The position numbers and the translations under genes are program-made. From positions 496,001 through 560,000 of the forward strand of contig NZ_JAKZFD010000001.1 of NCBI RefSeq assembly GCF_022549225.1: a DNA stretch of 64,000 nt, in the 5' to 3' direction. Under the pieces are notes generated by a model. It did not search any database, had not been told where the DNA came from, and saw only the letters and a program-made list of their open reading frames with translations. Positions 17,349 through 27,978 of this stretch are shown in pieces (within the stretch, counting starts at the first letter, position 1; each line of letters begins with the position of its first letter). Source of the DNA: Pelomonas sp. CA6. GTDB lineage: Bacteria > Pseudomonadota > Gammaproteobacteria > Burkholderiales > Burkholderiaceae_C.

Positions 17349-20300
17349 ATGAAGCTGTCCGAGATCTCCATCCGCCGCCCGGTGCTGGCGACGGTGATGT
17401 CGCTGCTGCTGGTGCTGGTGGGGCTGGTGTCCTTCAGCAAGCTGTCGCTGCGCGAATACCCGCGCATCGACGAGCCGGTGGTCACCGTCAGCACCCGCCT
17501 GGTCGGCGCGTCCAGCGAGGTGATCGAGAGCCAGGTCAGCAAGCCGCTGGAAGACTCCATCGCCGGCATCGACGGCGTGGACGTGGTCACCTCCTATTCG
17601 CGCTCCGAGCAGAGCCAGATCTCGGTGCGCTTCAAACTGGAGAAGAACCCCGACGACGCGGCCGCCGACGTGCGCGATCGCGTCGCGCGCGTGCGCGGCC
17701 GCCTGCCCGACGCGGTGGACGAGCCGGTCGTGGCCAAGGTCGAGGCCGACGCCACGCCGACCATCTGGCTGGCCTTCACCAGCGAGACCATGAACCCGCT
17801 GGACATCACCGACGTGGTCAACCGCGTCGTCAAGCCACGCCTGCAGACCATCCCCGGCGTGGCCGACGTCCAGGTCAACGGCGACCGCCGCTACGCGATG
17901 CGCGTCTGGCTGGACCCGGAGCGCCTCGCCGCCTACCGGCTCACGGTGCAGGACGTCGAGGACGCGCTGCGGCGCCAGAACCTGGAGGTGCCGGCCGGGC
18001 GCATCGAAAGCGAGCAGCGCGAGTTCAACGTCACCGCGCGCACCGACCTCAACACCCCGGCGCAGTTCGCCGAGGTGGCACTGCGCCACGTGGGCGGCTA
18101 CACGGTGCGGCTCAAGGACGTGGGGCGCGTCGAGGAGGCCGCGGCCAGCGAGCGCTCGCGCGTGCGCCTGAACGGCGTGCCCTCGGTGTCGGTGGGTGTG
18201 ATCCGTCAGGCCACGGCCAATCCGCTGGACGTCTCGGCCGGCGTGCAGGCCATGATGCCGCGGCTGCAGGCCGAGCTGCCCGACGCGATCACGGTGCGGC
18301 CGGCCAACGACAACTCGGTCTTCATCGACCGCTCGATCAAGTCGGTCTACCAGACCATCATCGAGGCCGTGGTGCTGGTGGCCCTGGTGGTGTTCATCTT
18401 CCTGCGCACGCTGCGCGCCTCGGTGATCCCGCTGGTGACCATTCCGGTGAGTCTGATCGGCGCCTTCGCGCTGATGGCCGCGGCCGGCTTCACCGTCAAC
18501 ACCCTGACCCTGCTGGCGCTGGTGCTGGCGATCGGCCTGGTGGTGGACGATGCCATCGTGGTGCTGGAGAACATCTTCCGCCACATCGAGGAGGGGCTGA
18601 GCCCCTTCCAGGCGGCGCTCAAGGGCGCCCGCGAGATCGGCTTCGCCGTCGTCGCGATGACGCTGACCCTGGCGGCGGTGTTCGCGCCGCTGGCCTTCAC
18701 GCCGGGGCGTACCGGGCGGCTCTTCGTCGAGTTCGCGCTGACGCTGGCGGGCGCGGTGGTGGTGTCGGGCTTCGTCGCGCTGACGCTGACGCCGATGATG
18801 TGCTCCAAGCTGCTGCGCCACATCGACCAGCCCACGCGCTTCGACCGCCTGATGGAGGCGGTGCTGACGCGCATCGAGTCGGGCTACCGCGGCCTGCTGG
18901 CGCGCGCGCTGTCGGCGCGCTGGGTGGTGGTGGCGCTGATGCTGACGGCCGGCGGCGCGAGCGCATGGCTGTTCATCCATGCCAAGTCCGAGCTGGCGCC
19001 CACCGAGGACCGCGGCGTGATCTTCATGCCGGTCAACTCGCCCGACGGCGCCACGCTGGAGTTCACCGCGCGCTACCTGGACGCGGTGGACCGCGTCGCG
19101 TCGCAGTACCCGGAGTTCGACCGCCGCTTCGTCTTTTCGGGCGGCAACGTCGCCAGCGGCACGGCCATCTTCCGCACCGTGGACTGGGCCGAGCGCAGCC
19201 GCAGCACGCAGGAGATCGCGCGCGCCATGCTGCCGCAGATGAGCGCGCTGCCGGGCGTGCAGGCCTTCCCGATCACGCCGCCCAGCCTGGGGCAGGGCTT
19301 CCGCGAGCGGCCGATCAACTTCGTCATCGTCACCAGCGACTCCTATGCCAATCTGGCCACGGTCTCGCAACAGTTCATGGCCGAGATGGCCAAGAACCCC
19401 GGATTTGTCCAGCCCGACAGCGACCTGCGCCTGAACAAGCCGGAGATCTTCCTGGAGGTGGACCGCGAGCGTGCGGCCGATGCCGGCGTGTCGGTGGACG
19501 CGGTGGCGCGTACCGTGGAGACCATGCTGGGCAGCCGCGTGGTCACGCGCTACAAGCGCGACGCCGAGCAGTACGACGTGATGGTGCAGACCGAGGCGCG
19601 CGACCGCAGCACGCCGGAGCAGATCGAGAAGCTCTTCGTGCGCGGCCGCAACGACGCGATGATCCCGCTCTCCGCACTGGTGAAGATCACCGAGACGGTG
19701 AGCCCGCGCGAGCTCAACCACTTCAACCAGCGCCGCTCGGTGTCCATCACCGCCGGCCTGGCGCCGGGCTATGCGCTGGGCGAGGCGCTGCAGTTCATGG
19801 ACCAGACCGCGGCGAAGGTGCTGCCCAGCGGCTATGCCACCGAGCTGAACGGCGTTTCGCGCGAGTACAAGTCGGCCAGCGGCGCGCTGGGGCTGGTCTT
19901 CGTGCTGGCGCTGCTCTTCATCTTCCTGGTGCTGGCGGCGCAGTTCGAGAGCTTCGTCGATCCCTTCATCATCATGCTGTCGGTGCCGCTGTCCATGGTG
20001 GGCGCGCTGGCCGCGCTGCAGTGGAGCGGCGGCACGCTCAACGTCTATTCGCAGATCGGCCTGATCACGCTGGTGGGCCTGATCACCAAGCACGGCATCC
20101 TGATCGTGGAATTCAGCAACCAGCTGCGCCAGCAGGGCCGCGAGCTGGTGGACGCGGTGCTGGAGGCGGCCACGCTGCGCCTGCGGCCCATCCTGATGAC
20201 CACCGGCGCGATGGTGCTGGGCGCGGTGCCGCTGGCGCTGGCCCAGGGCGCGGGTGCCGAGAGCCGTCAGCAGATCGGCTGGGTGATCGTCGGCGGCATG

Positions 20301-20405
20301 AGCCTGGGCACGCTGCTGACTGTCTTCGTCGTGCCCACCATGTATGTGATCTTGGCGCGCCGCCGCGTGCCTGGCGAGATCACGACGCCCGCGCTGGAGT
20401 CCTGA
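17349..20405 (+). CDS. RND family multidrug efflux pump (AcrB/MdtB type)
   Basis: This 1018-residue inner-membrane proton antiporter has the expected size. TM1 is at the N-terminus (SIRRPVLATVMSLLLVL). A large periplasmic porter domain follows, then TM2-6 from about 335 with the proton-relay motif AIGLVVDDAIVVLENI. The second half repeats this plan, with QIGLITLVGLITKHGILIVEF near 900. The paired Asp residues of TM4 (VVDD) are present, so it should be functional. It belongs to the hydrophobe/amphiphile efflux group by similarity to MexF/MdtB; substrate cannot be read from sequence. It is co-transcribed with the adaptor. Its end is 18 bp from the convergent Crp/Fnr gene. Confidence 0.94.
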   Translation: MKLSEISIRRPVLATVMSLLLVLVGLVSFSKLSLREYPRIDEPVVTVSTRLVGASSEVIESQVSKPLEDSIAGIDGVDVVTSYSRSEQSQISVRFKLEKNPDDAAADVRDRVARVRGRLPDAVDEPVVAKVEADATPTIWLAFTSETMNPLDITDVVNRVVKPRLQTIPGVADVQVNGDRRYAMRVWLDPERLAAYRLTVQDVEDALRRQNLEVPAGRIESEQREFNVTARTDLNTPAQFAEVALRHVGGYTVRLKDVGRVEEAAASERSRVRLNGVPSVSVGVIRQATANPLDVSAGVQAMMPRLQAELPDAITVRPANDNSVFIDRSIKSVYQTIIEAVVLVALVVFIFLRTLRASVIPLVTIPVSLIGAFALMAAAGFTVNTLTLLALVLAIGLVVDDAIVVLENIFRHIEEGLSPFQAALKGAREIGFAVVAMTLTLAAVFAPLAFTPGRTGRLFVEFALTLAGAVVVSGFVALTLTPMMCSKLLRHIDQPTRFDRLMEAVLTRIESGYRGLLARALSARWVVVALMLTAGGASAWLFIHAKSELAPTEDRGVIFMPVNSPDGATLEFTARYLDAVDRVASQYPEFDRRFVFSGGNVASGTAIFRTVDWAERSRSTQEIARAMLPQMSALPGVQAFPITPPSLGQGFRERPINFVIVTSDSYANLATVSQQFMAEMAKNPGFVQPDSDLRLNKPEIFLEVDRERAADAGVSVDAVARTVETMLGSRVVTRYKRDAEQYDVMVQTEARDRSTPEQIEKLFVRGRNDAMIPLSALVKITETVSPRELNHFNQRRSVSITAGLAPGYALGEALQFMDQTAAKVLPSGYATELNGVSREYKSASGALGLVFVLALLFIFLVLAAQFESFVDPFIIMLSVPLSMVGALAALQWSGGTLNVYSQIGLITLVGLITKHGILIVEFSNQLRQQGRELVDAVLEAATLRLRPILMTTGAMVLGAVPLALAQGAGAESRQQIGWVIVGGMSLGTLLTVFVVPTMYVILARRRVPGEITTPALES

Positions 20406-20423
20406 GGACTTCGGTTGCGCGGC

Positions 20424-21113
20424 TCAGGGCTTGGGCGCGCGCGGGCTCGCGTAGCGGCGCAGCCCGTCCAGCGCCAGCACCTGGATGCCGCGGCGCTCGC
20501 GGCGCAGCAGCCCGGCCTGCTCCAGCGTGTTCAGCGCGAGATTGGCGCGCTGGCGCGACACGCCGGCCAACAGCCCCAGCTCGGTCTGCAGCAGGTCCAG
20601 GTAGGGGCCGGGTTCGGGATAGAGCTCGGGGCTGTACAGGCTGGCGATGCTGCGGGCCACGCGCTCGGTGTAGTCCAGCAGCCGGTCCTGGCAGAGCTGG
20701 GCGATGAAGCTGCCCATGCGCGCGCCCATCAGGTGCTGCAGGTAGTGGTTGAAGGGGATGCTGGTCTCGCGCAGCCATTCGAAGCAGGCGCGCGGCATCA
20801 GCGCGACGCGGCACTCGCGCAGCGCCGTCGCCTCGTATTGCCAGTGGCCGCGCTTGATCAACGTGCCTTCGCCGAACCAGGCCCCCGAGGCCACGCCCAG
20901 CAGCGCGGTCTGGCGGCCGTCCGCATGGCCGACGCTCATGCAGCCCAGCCCGCTGATCAGCCCCACCCAGTGCTGGGCCTGCTCGCCGCAGCGCACGATG
21001 GGCTGGCGCGCCGGCACCACGCGCTCCAGGCAGCTGGCCTGCACGCGCTGCATCTCGCGGGGACTGAGGCCGCGGCCCCAGTAGGCAGTCTCCAGCATGT
21101 CGCGCAGTAGCAT
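20424..21113 (-). CDS. Crp/Fnr family transcriptional regulator
   Basis: This is a 229-residue regulator with an N-terminal cyclic-nucleotide-binding-like beta-roll (about 20-130) and a C-terminal winged helix. The recognition region is LLAGVSRQRANLALNTLEQAGLLRRE. The cAMP phosphate-binding pattern (GE...RS/TA) is only partly present (WFGEGTLIKRGHWQYEATAL), and no N-terminal Cys cluster for an Fe-S cluster is seen, so the signal is unknown. Start ATG is 21113. It is divergent from the deaminase gene, with 125 bp between starts. The convergent RND pump could be a target but nothing proves it. Confidence 0.88.
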   Translation of the reverse strand: MLLRDMLETAYWGRGLSPREMQRVQASCLERVVPARQPIVRCGEQAQHWVGLISGLGCMSVGHADGRQTALLGVASGAWFGEGTLIKRGHWQYEATALRECRVALMPRACFEWLRETSIPFNHYLQHLMGARMGSFIAQLCQDRLLDYTERVARSIASLYSPELYPEPGPYLDLLQTELGLLAGVSRQRANLALNTLEQAGLLRRERRGIQVLALDGLRRYASPRAPKP

Positions 21114-21238
21114 GGACCGGTCTCTTGGTGGAATCGGCGGATTCTAGGAGCCGCCGGGCCCGGTACAGTTCGGCCATCCTCAGCCGCGGACCCGGCACGG
21201 CGCCTGCCGGCCCCGTCCGCACGACGACGATCGCACGC

Positions 21239-21802
21239 ATGAACAACCAATCTCTGATCCATTGGCACTCGATGTTCATGGGAGTGGCGCTGCTGGCCGC
21301 GGCGCGCTCCAAGGACGCGCGCAAGCGCAACGGCGCCTGCATTGCCAGCGCCGACAACAAGATCCTCGGCGTGGGCTACAACGGCCTGCCACGCGGCTGC
21401 GACGACGCGGACGCCTCCTACTGGGCGGACGACGACCACGACCCGCTGCACTCGCGCCACAGCTACATCGTGCATGCCGAGGTCAACGCCATCCTGAACT
21501 GCGTGGTGCTGCCGCTCACCGGCGGCACCATCTACACCACCCAGTTCCCCTGCCCGCGCTGCGCCCAGTCCATCATCCAGGTGGGCATACGCACGGTGGT
21601 CTACCTGGACAAGAAGTCGCACCAGACGGCGGCCAACGCGGCGTCCGACAAGATGTTCGCCGACGCCGGCCTGCGCGTGCTGTCGCTCAACGAGCTGGAG
21701 GCGGCTTCCGCGCGCTGGTGCGGCAAGCTGGACGACTTCATCCAGCAGACCGGCCCCGAGCTGCACGGCTTGCACGGGCTGCCGGGCCTGCCTGGGACTT
21801 GA
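21239..21802 (+). CDS. Deoxycytidylate deaminase-like zinc deaminase (ComEB family)
   Basis: This 187-residue cytidine/dCMP deaminase-fold enzyme carries zinc ligands in HAEVN (catalytic Glu and His) and PCPRC (two Cys). An N-terminal KRNGACIASADNKILGVGYNGLPRG segment is typical of dCMP deaminases. It is likely to convert dCMP to dUMP, feeding thymidylate synthesis. The ATG at 21239 is used; the frame is open upstream but across the promoter region of the Crp gene. A Gly/Leu/His-rich tail (LHGLHGLPGLPGT) is unusual, and its codons run into the large stem-loop that covers the stop. Confidence 0.88.
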   Translation: MNNQSLIHWHSMFMGVALLAAARSKDARKRNGACIASADNKILGVGYNGLPRGCDDADASYWADDDHDPLHSRHSYIVHAEVNAILNCVVLPLTGGTIYTTQFPCPRCAQSIIQVGIRTVVYLDKKSHQTAANAASDKMFADAGLRVLSLNELEAASARWCGKLDDFIQQTGPELHGLHGLPGLPGT

Positions 21803-21844
21803 GCGGAAATAGCGGGGGGAATCCCCGTTTATTCGCGCTCAAGT
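21797..21844. repeat. Long inverted repeat covering the deaminase stop codon
   Basis: ACTTGAGCG (21797-21805) mirrors CGCTCAAGT (21836-21844). Between them GAAATAGCGGGG faces CCCCGTTTATTC, giving an imperfect stem of about 22 bp around a GGAAT loop. The stop codon TGA (21800-21802) lies in the left arm. There is no T-run. It could end the message or stabilise its 3' end. Confidence 0.6.
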
Positions 21845-21894
21845 CGGGGGCGCGGCCGGCATCATGCCAACCAGCACTGCCGCCGAGGTCCGCC

Positions 21895-22185
21895 ATGTAC
21901 ATCCACGCCGAATACGTCAATCAAGCCGCCAGCCTGGGCCTGATGCCCGAACTGGGCGCCGTGGTGGCCGGCCCGGTGGGCATGGAACCGCTGTGGCAGC
22001 TGCAGGACCTGATGGAAGCGCAGGGCCTGAAGCTGCAACCCACGCGCATGGTCTACGACCGCATGTACGCGCTGGAACGCCTGGCCACCGCGCATGCGCG
22101 CGGCGACGCCGAACTGCAGGCGCTGGCCCAGTCGTTGTTCGACCGCTATCAGAACAGCGGCGAATGGCTGGGGCTGCTGCACTGA
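21895..22185 (+). CDS. Hypothetical protein, 96 aa
   Basis: I do not recognise a family. The protein is 96 residues, soluble, slightly acidic, and rich in Leu, Ala, Met and Gln. It starts MYIHAEYVNQAASLGLMPELG and ends in two likely helices (LQALAQSLFDRYQNSGEWLGLL). No signal peptide or Cys is present. Start ATG 21895 is preceded by GAGG at about 8 bases. GC-rich third positions and a full start/stop without overlaps support a real gene. It follows the long stem-loop after the deaminase gene and converges with the small membrane protein gene. Confidence 0.6.
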   Translation: MYIHAEYVNQAASLGLMPELGAVVAGPVGMEPLWQLQDLMEAQGLKLQPTRMVYDRMYALERLATAHARGDAELQALAQSLFDRYQNSGEWLGLLH

Positions 22186-22212
22186 TCGACGGCCGCTTCA
22201 GCGCTCGCATTC

Positions 22213-22482
22213 TCACGGGCCGGCCGCGGCCAGCCAGTCGCAGCGCAGCCGGCCGCGCCGGTGCAGGCGCGCGCGTCCGCGCGCATAGGCCGAGGGCAGC
22301 AGCCAGGCCGCCAGGCTCACCGGCAGCAGCCGCCAGGCCTGCGTCAGCACGATGGGCGCCAGGCCCATCCAGCTGAGCACCCAGCAGGTCATCACCAGAT
22401 TCCAGATTGCCAGTTCCACCGGATGCTGCGCCGCGTGCAGCAGCATCCAGTGCTTGACCTGTGCATAGTGATCCAGCGTCAT
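22213..22482 (-). CDS. Small membrane protein, 89 aa, unknown function
   Basis: This 89-residue protein has two hydrophobic stretches (about 24-46 and 48-64) separated by a short polar turn, then a positively charged tail (ARGRARLHRRGRLRCDW), consistent with a small inner-membrane protein with a cytoplasmic C-terminus. The start at 22482 is strongly supported by AGGAGGT five bases upstream, a near-perfect Shine-Dalgarno. The frame is open further upstream but without such a site. I assign no family. It diverges from the S46 peptidase gene. Confidence 0.65.
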   Translation of the reverse strand: MTLDHYAQVKHWMLLHAAQHPVELAIWNLVMTCWVLSWMGLAPIVLTQAWRLLPVSLAAWLLPSAYARGRARLHRRGRLRCDWLAAAGP

Positions 22483-22682
22483 GACGGACCTCCTGTGTCG
22501 CGGTGGCGGTGCAGGCTCCCTGGCTGCGAAGTGTAAGCTCGCCGTCAGTTTTGCGCGACGCGGAGACGGCCGCACCCGTGCTTGCAGGGGGAGGGTGACC
22601 GATGTCATGGGCCGGGAGTGCCCCCGAGCGTGTAAGGTGCGCGCTTTCGTCGAATCCGGGGACCGCTGCTCCCCCTTGCGCA

Positions 22683-24845
<2,163 letters not shown>

Positions 24846-24883
24846 GGCGCGATGCGCCCGGGGCCGCCCCGGACGCCGCCAGG

Positions 24884-24922
24884 GCCGGGTCTTGCCTCCC
24901 GAGGGGGGCGGCCCGGCTTTTT
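24884..24922 (+). terminator. Rho-independent terminator after the S46 peptidase gene
   Basis: GCCGGG (24884-24889) pairs with CCCGGC (24912-24917), with inner CCTCCC facing GGGGGG, and five T residues follow (24918-24922). It lies 39 bases past the peptidase stop, so the TonB receptor probably has its own promoter. Confidence 0.7.
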
Positions 24923-25097
24923 GCATCTGGGTGCGCTCAGCGCGCATCCAGGGGCCCGGGCATAACGGCCGTTCATGGCGGCGCGCCCTATTGCTATGCC
25001 CGGTCATGCGGGCGTCACGTTCCAATCGTCTGCGCTCGCGCCACGGCCGTTTCGGCCGCTGGCGCCGCCCCGCATTGCAAGAGAACGGAGACACCCC

Positions 25098-27920
25098 ATG
25101 CAATTTCGTCCCAACCCCATCGCCGGTGCCGTCGCGGTCGCGCTGACGCTGGGACTGGCGGCTCCGGCCGTGCTGGCCCAGCAGACCGAGTCCAAGCCCA
25201 AGGCCCAGGACGAGGCCAAGAGCAAGCTGGACCAGGTGGTGCTGACCGGCATCCGCGCGTCCATCCAGAAGTCCATCGACACCAAGCGCCAGGCCGACAC
25301 CAACGTGGAAGTGGTCTCGGCCGAGGACGTGGGCAAGATGCCCGACAAGAACATCGCCGACGCGCTGTCGCGCCTGCCCGGCGTCAACGTGCAGTTCGGC
25401 GGCGGCATGGCCATGGACGAGGCCGAGCGTGTCGCGATCCGCGGCACCAGCCCCAACCTCAACCTGGTGACCGTCAACGGCCATGCCCTGTCCTCGGGCG
25501 ACTGGCATGTGGGCGACCAGGGCGCCAGCGGACGCAGCGTGGGCTTCAGCCTGCTGCCCTCGCAGCTGATCGGTCAGTCCATCGTCTACAAGACCCAGCG
25601 CGCCGACCTGACCGAGGGCGGCATCTCCGGCAGCGTGGATGTGGTGCTGCGCAAGCCGCTGGACTTCCGCAAGACGCTCAGCGGCGAGGTCTCGGTGGGC
25701 GCCGTCTATGCCGACCTGCCGGACAAGGTGGACCCGCAGATCAGCGGCCTGGTCGCCTGGAAGAACGAGGCCGGCAGCCTGGGCGTGCTGGTGCAGGCCT
25801 ACAAGGAAGACCGCCACCTGCGCCGCGATGGCCAGGAGGTCTTCAGCTACGGCGTGATCAGCGCCGCGCAGGCGGCCGCGTCCAACAACATGGCGCTGGC
25901 CGGCAAGCGCATGCCGGGCAGCATCAACAACGCGATGTTCGACGGCGTGCGCAAGCGCGAGGGCGCGGCCACGGTGGTGCAGCTCAAGCCCAACCGCCAG
26001 GTCGAGGCCAGCCTCAGCGCCTTCCGCACCACGCTGAAGGCGGACAACTACAACACCTCCGGCTACGGCATGCCCACCGCGCTGGTGGGGCAGGGCTGGC
26101 TGATCAGGGACGCCCGCATCGACGGCGACGTGATCTCCTCGGCCCGGCTGGAGCGCGGTCCGAATGCCGGCTCCCAGGTGGTCGGCTTCGAGTACGACCA
26201 GATCCTGCGCCAGGGCGCGAAGTCGCTGAGCTCGTTTTACGACATTGACCTCAAGCTCTCGCCCAGCGATGCGCTGACCCTGAAGGCGCGCATCGGCACG
26301 ACCAAGGGCAGCGGCAGCACGCGCGCGCAGCCGCAGCTGACCTTCGGCCTGCTCGATCCCAACCTGAGCTATGGCATCAGCCCCAGCGACGGCATCAGCT
26401 GGCGCATGCTGGACGCGCAGAACCGGGCCATCGACATGGGCCGGGTCAGTAACTTCGTGCAGATGAGCAACACCGCCGCCGCGGTGAACTCCGTCGACAA
26501 GGAGGACTATCTGCACCTGGACGGCGAGTACCTGCTCAAGGACTCGTTCTTCACCGCGATCAAGTGGGGCGGCCGCGCCGCCAAACACCGCCGCAGCTAC
26601 GAGGTGCTGGGCGGGCGCTGGAATGCGCTGGACCAGGGCGCGAGCTTCACGCCGGTCACCGGTGGCCAGCTGGTGGACCAGATCATCCCGCCGGGCACCT
26701 TCCCGGCGCCCGGCGGCGCCTACCCGGCGGACTGGGCTTCGGGCATTGGCGCGGACATGCCCCAGGGCCTGTTCCGCTACACGCCCGAGCAACTGGCCGC
26801 GTTCGGCCGCCAGTACATGAACTGGGATCCGGTGCAGAACCGTTCGCTGGCCAGCGGCTATGAGGTCAAGGAGCGCAATGGCGCGCTCTACCTGATGGGC
26901 GACTTCGAGCTCAACCCCGAGCTGGGCGGCAACGTCGGCCTGCGCATGGTGACGACCACGGTGGACTCGCTGTCCTACCAGGCGCTGCCCAACACCCAGT
27001 GCAAGCCGCTGGAGCCCTGCGCGGTGCCGGGCGCCATCGTGGGCTCCAAGCTGGGCACCTACCTGCCGCGTTCCACCAGCACGCGCCACACCGCGATGCT
27101 GCCCAGCCTGAACCTGCGCTGGGACCTCAGCAGCAAGCTGGTGGCGCGCGCCTCGCTGTCGCGTTCGCTGGGCCGGCCCAACTACAACGAGCTGGCCGGC
27201 GCCGTGTCGCTGAACGACACGCTGCTGACCGGCACCAGCGGCAACCCGCTGCTGAAGCCGGTGACCTCCAACAACGCCGACGCCACGCTGGCCTGGTACT
27301 TCGCGCCGCGCGCCTATGCGTCCTTCGGCGTGTTCACCCAGCGCCTGCACGACTACGTGAAGGCCGGGGTCTCGCGCATCGACTACTACAACATCACGCA
27401 GGGCAAGGTGACCACTTACGAGGTCAGCTCACGCATCGGCGTGAAGGCGCGGCTCAAGGGCGTGGAGGCCGCGCTGGAGATGCCGCTGGGCAAGGGCTTC
27501 GGCTTCGGTGTGAACGGCACCTACGTCGATTCGCGCGACCAGGACGGCGTGGAAATGCTGGGCACCTCGCGCTGGACCTACAACCTGCGCGGCTTCTACG
27601 AGGACGACCGCTTCTCGGCCAGCCTGGCCTGGAACCACCGCAGCGACTACGCCACCGGCTTCGTCGGCAGCGGCAGCGGCAAGCCCACCGTGGACAAGGG
27701 CGGGGTGGTCACGGCCTACAACGGCCTGCGCTACTACAAGGGCTATGGCAGCCTGTCGCTGTCGCTGGGCTACAAGATCAGCGAGGACATGAGCATCCAC
27801 CTGGACGGCAACAACCTGCTGAACCCGGTGCGCCACACCTACGACCTGAGCGAAAACGCGCCCGGCTACTGGCATGTCAGCGGCCGCCAGTACTACCTCA
27901 ACCTGCGCATGAAGTACTGA
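25098..27920 (+). CDS. TonB-dependent outer-membrane receptor
   Basis: This 940-residue outer-membrane transporter has a signal peptide of about 27 residues ending AAPAVLAQ. A plug domain follows, with LDQVVLTGIRASIQKS, the conserved PDKNIADALSRLPGVNV, and RVAIRGTSPNLNLVTVNG. The remaining ~750 residues are beta-barrel, ending in the aromatic YYLNLRMKY. The layout matches the Xanthomonas/Caulobacter-type large TonB receptors (TIGR01782-like), many of which import carbohydrates or peptides, not iron. GGAG lies 8 bases before the ATG at 25098. The neighbouring secreted dipeptidyl-peptidase suggests a peptide substrate; that is inference. Confidence 0.92.
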   Translation: MQFRPNPIAGAVAVALTLGLAAPAVLAQQTESKPKAQDEAKSKLDQVVLTGIRASIQKSIDTKRQADTNVEVVSAEDVGKMPDKNIADALSRLPGVNVQFGGGMAMDEAERVAIRGTSPNLNLVTVNGHALSSGDWHVGDQGASGRSVGFSLLPSQLIGQSIVYKTQRADLTEGGISGSVDVVLRKPLDFRKTLSGEVSVGAVYADLPDKVDPQISGLVAWKNEAGSLGVLVQAYKEDRHLRRDGQEVFSYGVISAAQAAASNNMALAGKRMPGSINNAMFDGVRKREGAATVVQLKPNRQVEASLSAFRTTLKADNYNTSGYGMPTALVGQGWLIRDARIDGDVISSARLERGPNAGSQVVGFEYDQILRQGAKSLSSFYDIDLKLSPSDALTLKARIGTTKGSGSTRAQPQLTFGLLDPNLSYGISPSDGISWRMLDAQNRAIDMGRVSNFVQMSNTAAAVNSVDKEDYLHLDGEYLLKDSFFTAIKWGGRAAKHRRSYEVLGGRWNALDQGASFTPVTGGQLVDQIIPPGTFPAPGGAYPADWASGIGADMPQGLFRYTPEQLAAFGRQYMNWDPVQNRSLASGYEVKERNGALYLMGDFELNPELGGNVGLRMVTTTVDSLSYQALPNTQCKPLEPCAVPGAIVGSKLGTYLPRSTSTRHTAMLPSLNLRWDLSSKLVARASLSRSLGRPNYNELAGAVSLNDTLLTGTSGNPLLKPVTSNNADATLAWYFAPRAYASFGVFTQRLHDYVKAGVSRIDYYNITQGKVTTYEVSSRIGVKARLKGVEAALEMPLGKGFGFGVNGTYVDSRDQDGVEMLGTSRWTYNLRGFYEDDRFSASLAWNHRSDYATGFVGSGSGKPTVDKGGVVTAYNGLRYYKGYGSLSLSLGYKISEDMSIHLDGNNLLNPVRHTYDLSENAPGYWHVSGRQYYLNLRMKY

Positions 27921-27939
27921 GCGTCCCTGTCGCCGCGCG

Positions 27940-27960
27940 CCGAGGCCTCGCGGGCCTCGG
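27940..27960. terminator. Hairpin between convergent receptor and lldD genes
   Basis: CCGAGGC (27940-27946) and GCCTCGG (27954-27960) form a perfect 7-bp stem with a 7-base loop, midway between the two convergent stops. It has no T-tract, so it may be a weak bidirectional terminator. Confidence 0.4.
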
Positions 27961-27978
27961 CCGTGGCGTGGGCTGGGC

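Noticed and set aside
17247-20093. 948-codon minus-strand frame opposite the RND pump
   Set aside because: It is a His/Gln/Arg-rich shadow of the strongly supported pump gene.
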